Assembly (NCBI GenBank): GCA_947625995.1
Contig: CANQQN010000023.1
Coordinates: forward strand, 1 to 13,905
DNA length: 13,905 nt
Source: an uncultured Lachnospiraceae bacterium
Lineage (GTDB): Bacteria > Bacillota > Clostridia > Lachnospirales > Lachnospiraceae
Direction: 5' to 3'
The notes under the pieces are model-generated. The model searched no databases and had not been told where the DNA came from. It saw only the letters and a list, made by a program, of their open reading frames with translations. This document shows, piece after piece, positions 1-6,351 of the stretch. A program made the translations under genes and the position numbers. How positions within the stretch are numbered: position 1 is the stretch's first letter; the number at the start of each line of letters is the position of its first letter.

Positions 1-1062
1 AGGTTGTACAAGATACGTTCTATTTTTTCCGCATCGGCGGTCATTACAGACGTAGATACGGGACAGGTGAGAGCGCTTGTGACCTATCCCTCCTACGACA
101 ATAAAATGCTTGCCAACCGTATTGACGGGAAATATTACAATAAACTGCTGCACGACAAGTCCCTGCCGCTGTTTAACCGCGCGACCCAGCAGAAAACGGC
201 GCCGGGTTCCACTTTTAAGATGATGACCTCCGTGGCCGGACTTGAAGAGGGCGTGATCAGCACAACAGAGACGATCATGGACGAGGGCAGGTTCACAAAG
301 GTTTCCAATACCCCCAAATGCTGGTATTATCCTTCCAGTCACGGCGCCCTGAATGTGGTCGGGGCATTGGAGCATTCCTGTAACTACTTCTTTTATGAGG
401 TGGGTTACCGGCTCAGCACTGATGAAGATGGAAATTATGATGAAGATCTGGGTATCCAACGGCTGACAAAATACGCGTCCATGTTTGGGCTCGGCGAGAA
501 ATCCGGGGTGGAGATCGAGGAATCCATGCCCAGTATTTCAAAGAAATTTCCGGTCATGGCTGCTATCGGACAGGCGGAGCACAATTTCTCCACCGTCCAG
601 ATGTCAAAATATGTGACTGCAGTGGCAAACAGGGGCACGGTTTACGATCTGACCCTGATCGATAAAACAATGACCGCCAAGGGAGATGTTCTGCAGAAAT
701 TTGAGCCGAAGGTGTATTGTCAGACAGATTTTCAAAGCAGCACATGGGACGCCCTTCATCAGGGAATGCGTGCCATGGCAAATTCCACAAGCAACCTGTC
801 AAATCTGGGGATCAATGTTGCCGGTAAGACCGGTACCGCGCAGGAGGACAATTCCCGCCCTAACCACGCGCTGTTTGTAGGGTTTGCGCCCTATGAGGCT
901 CCGGAGATATCCATCGCGGTCAAGATCGCCTACGGATATAATTCCTCCAATGCCACGGCTCTGGCAAGAGATATCTTTCGGTATTATTTCGGGATCAGGA
1001 ACTACGAGCAGTCGGTGACCGGCGTGGCGACGGCGCCGGGAAGAGAGACCATTCACGATTAA
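1..1062 (+). CDS. mrdA: Penicillin-binding protein 2, transpeptidase domain (5' end outside window)
   Basis: Class B penicillin-binding protein that cross-links peptidoglycan during elongation, working outside the membrane as the partner of RodA. The reading frame is open at base 1, so the N-terminal anchor and dimerisation domain lie upstream. Counting from the first codon in the window, all three penicillin-binding motifs are present: Ser-Thr-Phe-Lys at 70-73 (nucleophile Ser70, inside PGSTFK), Ser-Cys-Asn at 126-128 and Lys-Thr-Gly at 276-278 (VAGKTGTAQ). The wording around the nucleophile (NRA, then PGSTFKMMTSVAGLEEGV) is PBP2-like rather than FtsI-like, and rodA lies three genes downstream. 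The stop is TAA at 1060-1062. Family identity is certain; PBP2 over another class B PBP rests on motif context and gene order. Confidence 0.93.
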   Translation, partial: RLYKIRSIFSASAVITDVDTGQVRALVTYPSYDNKMLANRIDGKYYNKLLHDKSLPLFNRATQQKTAPGSTFKMMTSVAGLEEGVISTTETIMDEGRFTKVSNTPKCWYYPSSHGALNVVGALEHSCNYFFYEVGYRLSTDEDGNYDEDLGIQRLTKYASMFGLGEKSGVEIEESMPSISKKFPVMAAIGQAEHNFSTVQMSKYVTAVANRGTVYDLTLIDKTMTAKGDVLQKFEPKVYCQTDFQSSTWDALHQGMRAMANSTSNLSNLGINVAGKTGTAQEDNSRPNHALFVGFAPYEAPEISIAVKIAYGYNSSNATALARDIFRYYFGIRNYEQSVTGVATAPGRETIHD

Positions 1063-1125
1063 CCGTTGATTTTATAAAAATTCATAGAAATCCCTCCCGT
1101 TGTGACATTTTTTGCGGAAACGGTG

Positions 1126-1134
1126 TGCTATAAC
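1126..1134 (+). promoter_or_regulatory. Possible extended -10 promoter of minD
   Basis: TGC followed by TATAAC forms an extended -10 element 33 bases before the minD ATG, in the 105-base gap after the PBP2 gene. No good -35 hexamer lies 16-18 bases upstream, so it would depend on the extended -10. It would allow minD-minE-rodA expression separate from PBP2. Read-through from upstream is equally possible, as no terminator is visible in the gap. Confidence 0.35.
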
Positions 1135-1167
1135 ATGGGTAACATTGTTTTCGGGGAGGAAAGAAAT

Positions 1168-1959
1168 ATGAGTGAAGTAATTGTTGTAACTTCCGGCAAA
1201 GGCGGCGTCGGAAAGACCACCACCACCGCAAATGTAGGAACCGGACTTGCCAAATTCGGCAAGAAGGTAGTTTTGATCGATACGGATATCGGCCTTAGAA
1301 ATCTGGATGTGGTCATGGGCCTTGAAAACCGTATTGTGTATCATCTCGTGGATGTGATTGAGGGCAATTGCAGGATCAAGCAGGCGTTGATCAAGGACAA
1401 GCGTTATAACAACCTGTTTTTGCTCCCGTCCGCCCAGACCAGAGACAAATCTGCCGTGAATCCACAGCAGATGAAGCAGCTGATCAGCGATCTGAGAAAG
1501 GATTTTGATTTTATCATTCTGGACTGCCCCGCAGGCATCGAACAGGGGTTTCAGAATGCGATCGCAGGGGCCGACAGGGCAATCGTGGTAACTACGCCGG
1601 AGGTCTCCGCCATCAGGGACGCCGACCGTATCATCGGTCTTCTGGAAGCCATGGATATGGGACGCTGCGACCTGATCGTCAACCGGCTGCGGATGGACAT
1701 GGTCCGCAGAGGAGATATGATGTCTATCGAAGACGTGGTGGATATTTTAGGCGTGAATCTGATCGGCGCGGTACCTGACGATGAAAACATCGTAGTTTCC
1801 ACCAATCAGGGCGAACCGGTGGTGGGAAACCACACCCACGCAGGACAGGCTTTTTACAACATATGCGCAAGGATCATGGGACATGACGTGCCTCTTATGG
1901 ATCTGGCGGCAAAGAGAAGCTTTTTTGTAAGGTTTTCAGGGCTTTTGAAACGCAGCTAG
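1168..1959 (+). CDS. minD: Septum site-determining ATPase MinD
   Basis: Membrane-cycling ParA/MinD-type ATPase of 263 residues that positions the division septum together with MinE. The deviant Walker A motif KGGVGKTT is at residues 11-18, with signature lysine Lys11. The Walker B-like strand reads FIILDCPAGIEQG. The C-terminus ends in an amphipathic, basic and aromatic tail (FFVRFSGLLKRS), the expected membrane-targeting helix. The start chosen is ATG 1168, behind GGGGAGGA at 1153-1160; an upstream GTG at 1102 gives an unconserved extension without such a site. It is followed 12 bases later by minE. No minC is adjacent, although MinC is the usual effector recruited by MinD. Confidence 0.96.
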   Translation: MSEVIVVTSGKGGVGKTTTTANVGTGLAKFGKKVVLIDTDIGLRNLDVVMGLENRIVYHLVDVIEGNCRIKQALIKDKRYNNLFLLPSAQTRDKSAVNPQQMKQLISDLRKDFDFIILDCPAGIEQGFQNAIAGADRAIVVTTPEVSAIRDADRIIGLLEAMDMGRCDLIVNRLRMDMVRRGDMMSIEDVVDILGVNLIGAVPDDENIVVSTNQGEPVVGNHTHAGQAFYNICARIMGHDVPLMDLAAKRSFFVRFSGLLKRS

Positions 1960-1971
1960 AGGAGGGGTACC

Positions 1972-2253
1972 ATGAAACTGTTTCATTTTTTTACAAAAAA
2001 AAATTCCAAATCCATCGCAAAAGACCGGCTGAAGGTTTTGCTGATCTCCGATCGGGTGGACTGTTCTCCGGAAATGATGGAAATGATCAAAAATGACATC
2101 ATCAAGGTGATCTCCAAATATATGGAGATCAATGAAAAAGAGACGGATATTCACATCAAACAATCCGTCACGATTGATAAAAAAGGTTATGCGGCGTCTA
2201 TCTGTGCCAACGTTCCCATCAAGACGGTGCGGAGCGCAAAGGCGCAGGCTTAA
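1972..2253 (+). CDS. minE: Cell division topological specificity factor MinE
   Basis: Small protein of 93 residues that stimulates MinD ATPase activity and releases MinD from the membrane, restricting the Min inhibitor to the poles. The N-terminus (MKLFHFFTKK) is short, aromatic and basic, fitting the membrane-binding segment of MinE. Residues about 12-35 (SKSIAKDRLKVLLISDR) match the MinD-interacting stretch, and the C-terminal half (DIHIKQSVTIDKKGYAASICANVPI) matches the topological-specificity beta domain. Length fits the family. A strong GAGGAGGGG site precedes ATG 1972. The 12-base spacing from minD implies one transcript. Confidence 0.93.
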   Translation: MKLFHFFTKKNSKSIAKDRLKVLLISDRVDCSPEMMEMIKNDIIKVISKYMEINEKETDIHIKQSVTIDKKGYAASICANVPIKTVRSAKAQA

Positions 2254-2328
2254 GCAGAGCGTTTTGGCCGCAGAAACCTTCTTAAGGACACGAAAGACAG
2301 TCTTGGGCGGCTGTCAGGGAGGATTTAT

Positions 2329-3438
2329 ATGCGTACCAAATATCAGATAGAAGCTTATCGGTTCAGCCTGTTTCTGGCGGTGGTCCTGCTATCCGTTATC
2401 GGGGTGCTGCTGATCGGAAGCGCGGAGCCTTCGGTGCAGAGCAAGCAGATTTTCGGTTTGATCATGGGCATTGTTATCATGACGGTGCTTTCTCTGGTCA
2501 ATTATTCTTTTGTACTTGTGTTTTACAGGATCATGTATATCGTAAATCTCGGTCTGCTCGTGCTGGTGGAACTGGTCGGAAAATCTTCCCACAATGCCCA
2601 AAGATGGATCCGGATAGCAGGAATTCAATTTCAGCCTTCCGAATTATGCAAAATTATGTTGATTCTCTTTTTCGCACAATATATAATGGAACATGAAGAG
2701 GATCTGAACACGCCGAAAACGATCATCAAGATGATGGTGCTGTTCGCGGTGCCGGCCTTTCTGGTGTTGAACCAGCCGGATCTGTCAACCACCATTGTGA
2801 TCATTTTCATCTTCTGTATGATTCTGTATGCGGGAGGTATCAGCTATAAGATCATTGCCGGGGCGCTTGCCGTGATCGTTCCTGCGGGTATAGGAGCATT
2901 TTATCTGCTGGTACATTACGGAGCCAGTTTCCTGAAGGATTACCAATACGAGCGTATCATGGCATGGAGGGATCCCGCGAAATATCTGCTTGGCAACGGC
3001 TACCAGCAGAATAATTCGCTGATCGCCATCGGATCCGGTCAGCTGATGGGGAAAGGACTGAACAACAACGTCATAGGCTCGGTTAAGAACGGCAATTTTA
3101 TCCCTGAGCCGGAGACGGATTTTATATTTGCCATTGCGGGCGAGGAGCTTGGATTTGTGGGGTGCTTTGTGATCATTGCCCTCCAGACATTTATTGTGAT
3201 CTCCTGCCTGATCGTGGCGAAAAGGGCAAAAGACATGGCAGGACGGCTGATCTGCACGGGCATGGCCGCGCTGGTCTCTTTTCAGAGTTTTGTCAACATC
3301 GGCGTCGCTACAGGTATTATGCCGACGACCGGGCTGACGCTGCCTTTTGTCAGTTACGGCGTAACGTCGCTTGTCACATTGTTTATTGGAATGGGGATGG
3401 TATTAAACGTAGGGCTGCAGCGTAGAACACATAATTAA
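2329..3438 (+). CDS. rodA: SEDS peptidoglycan glycosyltransferase RodA
   Basis: Polytopic membrane protein of 369 residues that polymerises lipid II into glycan strands in complex with PBP2. The sequence is a run of about ten hydrophobic segments. SEDS landmarks are visible: HNAQRWIRIAGIQFQPSE around residues 88-105 with Trp93, and the extracytoplasmic loop NFIPEPETDFIFAIAGEELG with Asp264, the position of the essential catalytic Asp in SEDS enzymes. LPFVSYGVTS at 338-347 is the usual C-terminal family motif, with Val345 where Gly is common. FtsW and SpoVE share these motifs; RodA is preferred because the PBP2 gene is three genes upstream. Start ATG 2329 follows AGGGAGGA. The 75-base gap from minE holds only weak stem potential (GACAG 2296-2300 with CTGTC 2311-2315). 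Confidence 0.92.
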   Translation: MRTKYQIEAYRFSLFLAVVLLSVIGVLLIGSAEPSVQSKQIFGLIMGIVIMTVLSLVNYSFVLVFYRIMYIVNLGLLVLVELVGKSSHNAQRWIRIAGIQFQPSELCKIMLILFFAQYIMEHEEDLNTPKTIIKMMVLFAVPAFLVLNQPDLSTTIVIIFIFCMILYAGGISYKIIAGALAVIVPAGIGAFYLLVHYGASFLKDYQYERIMAWRDPAKYLLGNGYQQNNSLIAIGSGQLMGKGLNNNVIGSVKNGNFIPEPETDFIFAIAGEELGFVGCFVIIALQTFIVISCLIVAKRAKDMAGRLICTGMAALVSFQSFVNIGVATGIMPTTGLTLPFVSYGVTSLVTLFIGMGMVLNVGLQRRTHN

Positions 3439-3454
3439 AGAGGGGGTATCGGCG

Positions 3455-3850
3455 ATGAATATCGGACTGATTGCACATGATGCTAAGAAAAAGCTGATGC
3501 AGAATTTTTGTATTGCGTACAGAGGGATATTGGTGAAGCATGCTCTGTTTGCAACAGGCACCACCGGAAGATTAGTGGAGGAGGTTACAAATCTTGCGGT
3601 ACACAAATATCTTGCCGGTCATTTCGGCGGGGAACAGCAGCTGGGAGTGGAAATCGAACACAATCGCATTGATCTTTTGATTTTTTTGCGGGATCCGCTG
3701 ACCCAGAAATCTCACGAGCCGGATGTGAATAACGTAGTGAGGCTTTGTGATATTCACAATATACCGCTTGCGACAAACGTGGCAACGGCGGAGATGCTTG
3801 TAAAAGCTATGGACAGAGGAGATTTGGAGTGGCGTGAAGCGTATAGATAG
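3455..3850 (+). CDS. mgsA: Methylglyoxal synthase
   Basis: Cytosolic enzyme of 131 residues that converts dihydroxyacetone phosphate to methylglyoxal and phosphate, a phosphate-releasing bypass of lower glycolysis. Conserved blocks appear in order: IAHDAKK with His8 and Asp10 region, the phosphate-binding TGTTG at 34-38, DPLTQKSHEPDV with Asp80, His87 and Asp90 (E. coli Asp91, His98, Asp101, identical spacing) and IPLATNVATAE near 103-113. The position matching E. coli catalytic Asp71 is Glu60, in GGEQQLG instead of the usual GGDQQ; the codon is GAA at 3632-3634. Length is close to the Bacillus enzyme. Start ATG 3455 has AGAGGGGG upstream and sits 16 bases after rodA. Its 3' end overlaps the next gene by 17 bases. 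Confidence 0.93.
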   Translation: MNIGLIAHDAKKKLMQNFCIAYRGILVKHALFATGTTGRLVEEVTNLAVHKYLAGHFGGEQQLGVEIEHNRIDLLIFLRDPLTQKSHEPDVNNVVRLCDIHNIPLATNVATAEMLVKAMDRGDLEWREAYR

Positions 3851-4817
3851 GGTAGTTTCAATTGTTTTGACAATATGTGTTGTCTGTGTTGTCTTAGGCG
3901 GATGCGAAGACACATTCAGCTATGAGTATGAAAACCTTGCAGTCTTTGCGGGCGCGGATTCGCCTGCTCCCGCAAAGGGTATGGCAGCCGACCTGTGCGT
4001 TGCCAACGAAGATCTTGTGCCTGCCGGCGATCTGGAACATAGACCATATGCAGCCGGATTGTTTAATATTACGGATCAGGAAGTGCTGTATTCCAAAAAT
4101 ATTCATGAAGCACTTCAGCCGGCAAGTATTACGAAGCTTCTCACTGCACTTGTTGCCTTAAAATACGGAAAACTTCAGGACATCGTGACTGTATCACAAA
4201 ATGCCATGATCACAGAATCCGGCGCCAAATTATGCGGTTTTGTGCCGGGAGAAGAACTAACCCTCGAACAGGCGTTGTATGGATTGTTGGTATATTCGGG
4301 AAACGACGCAGGAGTTGTGATCGCAGAGCATATGGCAGGCAGTGTGGAAGCGTTTTCAGAGATGATGAACCAAGAGGCAAGGGCCATCGGGGCAACCAAC
4401 ACACATTTTGTCAATCCCCACGGGCTGACTGCGGAAGGACACTACACCACAGTGTATGACCTTTACCTGATCTTTTCGGAGCTTATGAAATATCCGAAGT
4501 TTTTGGAGATCATTCAGACCCGCTCCTATACTTATATGCAGAAAGTAAAAGAACTGCAGAACGGGCAGTATGTAGAAACGGAAAAACCGGTCACATGGGA
4601 TAATACCAACTGGTTTTTCACGGGACTTGCTTCCGCACCCGAGGGCGTGACCGTTATCGGTGGGAAAACCGGAAATACCCTTGCGGCCGGCTCCTGCCTG
4701 ATCATCCTCAGTACAGACCGTGAGGGTGAACAATACATATCTGTGGTTTTAAAGGCGGCCAACCATGGGGAACTCTATCTGGAAATGACAGATTTGTTAA
4801 AAGAAATTGTGAAATAG
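3834..4817 (+). CDS. D-alanyl-D-alanine carboxypeptidase, predicted lipoprotein (DacF/DacB-like)
   Basis: Low-molecular-mass penicillin-binding protein (peptidase S11) of 327 residues that removes the terminal D-Ala from peptidoglycan stem peptides. Catalytic motifs are complete: Ser98-Ile-Thr-Lys101, Ser155-Gly-Asn157 and Lys278-Thr-Gly280, plus NPHG at 194-197. The N-terminus is a basic MKRIDR, a hydrophobic stretch, then VVLGGC with Cys24, which reads as a lipobox. The protein stops about 45 residues after the KTG motif, so the usual C-terminal beta domain and amphipathic anchor are missing; a lipid anchor would replace them. The start is GTG 3834 inside mgsA, chosen because it gives a perfect signal sequence. 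GGAG (3826-3829) and AGAGGAG (3815-3821) lie upstream. Overlap with mgsA suggests translational coupling. The family is sure; the exact paralogue is not. Confidence 0.9.
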   Translation: MKRIDRVVSIVLTICVVCVVLGGCEDTFSYEYENLAVFAGADSPAPAKGMAADLCVANEDLVPAGDLEHRPYAAGLFNITDQEVLYSKNIHEALQPASITKLLTALVALKYGKLQDIVTVSQNAMITESGAKLCGFVPGEELTLEQALYGLLVYSGNDAGVVIAEHMAGSVEAFSEMMNQEARAIGATNTHFVNPHGLTAEGHYTTVYDLYLIFSELMKYPKFLEIIQTRSYTYMQKVKELQNGQYVETEKPVTWDNTNWFFTGLASAPEGVTVIGGKTGNTLAAGSCLIILSTDREGEQYISVVLKAANHGELYLEMTDLLKEIVK

Positions 4818-4819
4818 TA

Positions 4820-4848
4820 TTGTAATTTTCTACAAAATATACTATACT
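4820..4848 (+). promoter_or_regulatory. Sigma-A-type promoter of the small P-loop gene
   Basis: TTGTAA at 4820-4825 and TATACT at 4843-4848 are separated by exactly 17 bases, a good housekeeping promoter. The predicted start of transcription is near 4855, leaving a leader of about 40 bases before the ATG at 4894. A dyad, TTGTA 4820-4824 with TACAA 4831-4835, covers the -35 element and could be an operator. Confidence 0.7.
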
Positions 4849-4893
4849 TATTTCATAAAAGTAGTACGAAGTAAACAAAAGGAGGAGACAGCA

Positions 4894-5313
4894 ATGGTTC
4901 AATTAATCGTAGGAAAAAAGGGAAAAGGGAAGACAAAACATTTACTGGATAAAGTAAACAAAGACATCAAGACGGCAGATGGCAATATCGTATATCTGGA
5001 CAAGAGCTCTAAGCATATGCATGAGTTGAGCAACAAGGTTCGCCTGATCAATGTAACAGAATATAACATCGAAAACGGCGATCAGTTTATTGGATTTATC
5101 AATGGCATTATCTCACAGGATTATGACATTGAGCAGATGTTTTTCGACAGCTTCCTGAAGATTGCCCATCTGGAGGGGAAGGATATCATTCCGATCATCA
5201 ATCGTCTGAAAAAGCTGTCAGATACCACAAAGATCAATTTTGTTTTAAGTATTTCACTTGATGAGTCTGAGATTCCGGAGGAAGTAAAAGAGTACATAAT
5301 CGTATCTGTTTAA
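4894..5313 (+). CDS. Small P-loop NTPase-like protein of unknown function
   Basis: A 139-residue soluble protein whose role I do not recognise. The N-terminus is a textbook Walker A loop, G7-KK-G10-K-G12-K13-T14, directly after a beta strand (VQLIV). A second strand (GNIVYLD, 30-36), a Walker B-like hydrophobic run ending in Asp (QMFFD, Asp85) and a later strand (INFVLSIS, 114-121) fit a minimal RecA-like P-loop core. No membrane segment, signal peptide or DNA-binding motif is visible. It is far shorter than PilT or other secretion ATPases, so similarity to such names would rest on the P-loop only. It has its own promoter, an AGGAGGA site at 4880-4887 before ATG 4894, and a terminator 20 bases after the stop, so it is probably monocistronic. 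Its base composition looks more AT-rich than the flanking genes. Confidence 0.8.
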   Translation: MVQLIVGKKGKGKTKHLLDKVNKDIKTADGNIVYLDKSSKHMHELSNKVRLINVTEYNIENGDQFIGFINGIISQDYDIEQMFFDSFLKIAHLEGKDIIPIINRLKKLSDTTKINFVLSISLDESEIPEEVKEYIIVSV

Positions 5314-5332
5314 TCAAAAAGAAGAAAATCAA

Positions 5333-5376
5333 CGGGCCGCTGTTCGGTGCAATGACCGGGCAGCGGCCCGCTTTTT
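5333..5376. terminator. Rho-independent terminator shared by two convergent genes
   Basis: CGGGCCGCTG at 5333-5342 pairs perfectly with CAGCGGCCCG at 5361-5370, and CGGT 5345-5348 with ACCG 5355-5358 extends the stem. On the + strand it is followed by C and five T. Read on the minus strand, it is followed by a T-rich run (complement of 5315-5331), so it probably stops both the P-loop gene and the DUF378 gene. The DUF378 stop codon lies in the + strand T tract. Confidence 0.9.
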
Positions 5377-5593
5377 AAGATTCTTCGTTGCCAAGTGAGG
5401 AGATACGCCCGAAATAGCTGAGCATATAAAGTCCTACGATACCGACAATCGCGTAAATAATGCGTGAGAGCATTGTCATATTGCCAAAGAGGAATTCGAT
5501 CAGGTCAAATTTAAAAAAACCGATGAGCCCCCAGTTGATGGTACCTACAATGGCTAAAATTAAGACTGTGTAATCAAGTCCTTTAGAATTCAT
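5375..5593 (-). CDS. DUF378 small membrane protein
   Basis: A 72-residue integral membrane protein of the DUF378 family, function unknown. Two hydrophobic segments are clear: YTVLILAIVGTINWGLIGFF, with the family's INWGL motif, and LSRIIYAIVGIVGLYML. A short charged tail (GRISSLGNEES) follows. The start chosen is ATG at 5591-5593 because GAAAGGG at 5603-5609 sits 9 bases before it; an upstream in-frame ATG at 5630-5632 would add 13 residues but lacks such a site. It is the only minus-strand gene, transcribed away from the PanC-like gene and into the shared terminator. Its promoter resembles a forespore sigma-G promoter, suggesting expression late in sporulation. Confidence 0.88.
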   Translation of the reverse strand: MNSKGLDYTVLILAIVGTINWGLIGFFKFDLIEFLFGNMTMLSRIIYAIVGIVGLYMLSYFGRISSLGNEES

Positions 5594-5652
5594 ACTGTTC
5601 AACCCTTTCTTCTTGTAGCTGATATTTTTCATATATTACTTTTGTATGGGAT

Positions 5653-5682
5653 TAGTATGAGCCGTTTTTTTAAAAGTATTCA
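5653..5682 (-). promoter_or_regulatory. Sigma-G-like (forespore) promoter of the DUF378 gene
   Basis: Read on the minus strand, TGAATA (5677-5682) and CATACTA (5653-5659) are separated by 17 bases. This matches the Bacillus sigma-G consensus (-35 like gaATA, -10 CATxxTA) at every strongly conserved base. Transcription would start near 5646, about 53 bases before the ATG. A weak housekeeping reading, TTGAAT-18-CATACT, is possible over the same bases. The assignment rests on the motif only. Confidence 0.55.
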
Positions 5683-5768
5683 AAAAAAATAGATTTTAAG
5701 CGGATAAAATTGGAAAAAATCTTCAGACGGGAAAATAATAAACAAATTACATTTTGAGGGAATTGGAA

Positions 5769-5797
5769 TTGCGAAAAGAAATACATGATGCTATAAT
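5769..5797 (+). promoter_or_regulatory. Sigma-A promoter of the PanC-like/rlmH transcript
   Basis: TTGCGA at 5769-5774 and a perfect TATAAT at 5792-5797 are 17 bases apart, and a TGC just before the -10 makes it an extended -10 promoter. Transcription would begin near 5804, about 26 bases before the ATG at 5830. It diverges from the DUF378 promoter in a 236-base intergenic region (5594-5829) that holds nothing else I can identify. Confidence 0.8.
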
Positions 5798-5829
5798 GTG
5801 ATTATATTTGACGGAAAGAAGTGGGTTAA

Positions 5830-6351
5830 ATGACAAAGACAACACATATTGAGCATATGAGGGATATCGTAAGATATTGGAAAAAGCAAGATCAGACCAT
5901 TGCTCTGGTGCCCACAATGGGAAAAGTGACCGGAGAGCACATGACGCTGATCCAAAAAGCTCTGAAAAACAATGACAGGGTGGTCGTGAGCATGTTTGCA
6001 AACCCACTGCAGTTCCCGTCAGAGGAAGCCTATTACCGGCATGAGACAGCTTTTGAAGAGGGAGAACGGATCTGTCAGGAGCTTGGCGTACATATGATCT
6101 TTCAGCCTGAGGCCGGTGAGATGTACGGAGGCCGCTATTGTACTTATGTGACCTGTGAGGAATGGCCGGATATGAAAACAGACAAAGACAGCTATCATTA
6201 TTATAAGGGCTGCTGTACCGTGGTGGTAAAGCTTTATCATATCGTTCAGCCCGACTGCATCTATATCCGGAAGGAAAAAGCCAAGGATGCGGAGGTTTTC
6301 CGCATGCTTGTACACGATCTGAATATGAATATGGAAGTTTTTACGGAATGA
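5830..6351 (+). CDS. Truncated, motif-divergent pantothenate synthetase (PanC)-like protein
   Basis: A 173-residue protein clearly related to the N-terminal Rossmann domain of pantoate–beta-alanine ligase: ALVPTMG (25-31), VSMFANPLQF (53-62), FQPEAGEMYGG (91-101), VVVKLYHIVQPD (131-142). Full PanC is about 280 residues; this ends where the C-terminal lid domain would begin. Nucleotide-binding motifs are eroded. The HxGH-type LHxGH reads VTGEH, keeping only His37; GHFRGV reads HYYKGC; GEKD reads RKEK (147-150). Normal PanC activity is therefore unlikely, though a pantoate-like pocket may persist through the Gln62 region. The frame is intact, a strong promoter lies upstream, and its TGA overlaps the rlmH ATG, so it looks maintained rather than decayed. 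Only a weak binding site (GGAAAGAAG) precedes ATG 5830. Its true function is unknown. Confidence 0.8.
   Translation: MTKTTHIEHMRDIVRYWKKQDQTIALVPTMGKVTGEHMTLIQKALKNNDRVVVSMFANPLQFPSEEAYYRHETAFEEGERICQELGVHMIFQPEAGEMYGGRYCTYVTCEEWPDMKTDKDSYHYYKGCCTVVVKLYHIVQPDCIYIRKEKAKDAEVFRMLVHDLNMNMEVFTE

Noticed and set aside
1102..1167. N-terminal extension of MinD from GTG 1102
   Set aside because: The extra 22 residues are not MinD-like and run through the putative promoter, while ATG 1168 has a strong binding site and gives the canonical MinD N-terminus.
5594..5632. 13-residue N-terminal extension of the DUF378 protein
   Set aside because: No Shine-Dalgarno site precedes the upstream ATG, whereas GAAAGGG is well placed for the internal ATG, which begins just before the first membrane segment.
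5830..6351. Calling the PanC-like gene a pseudogene
   Set aside because: There is no frameshift or internal stop, the end coincides with a natural domain boundary and overlaps the rlmH start, and a strong promoter is present. Loss of catalytic motifs alone does not show decay.
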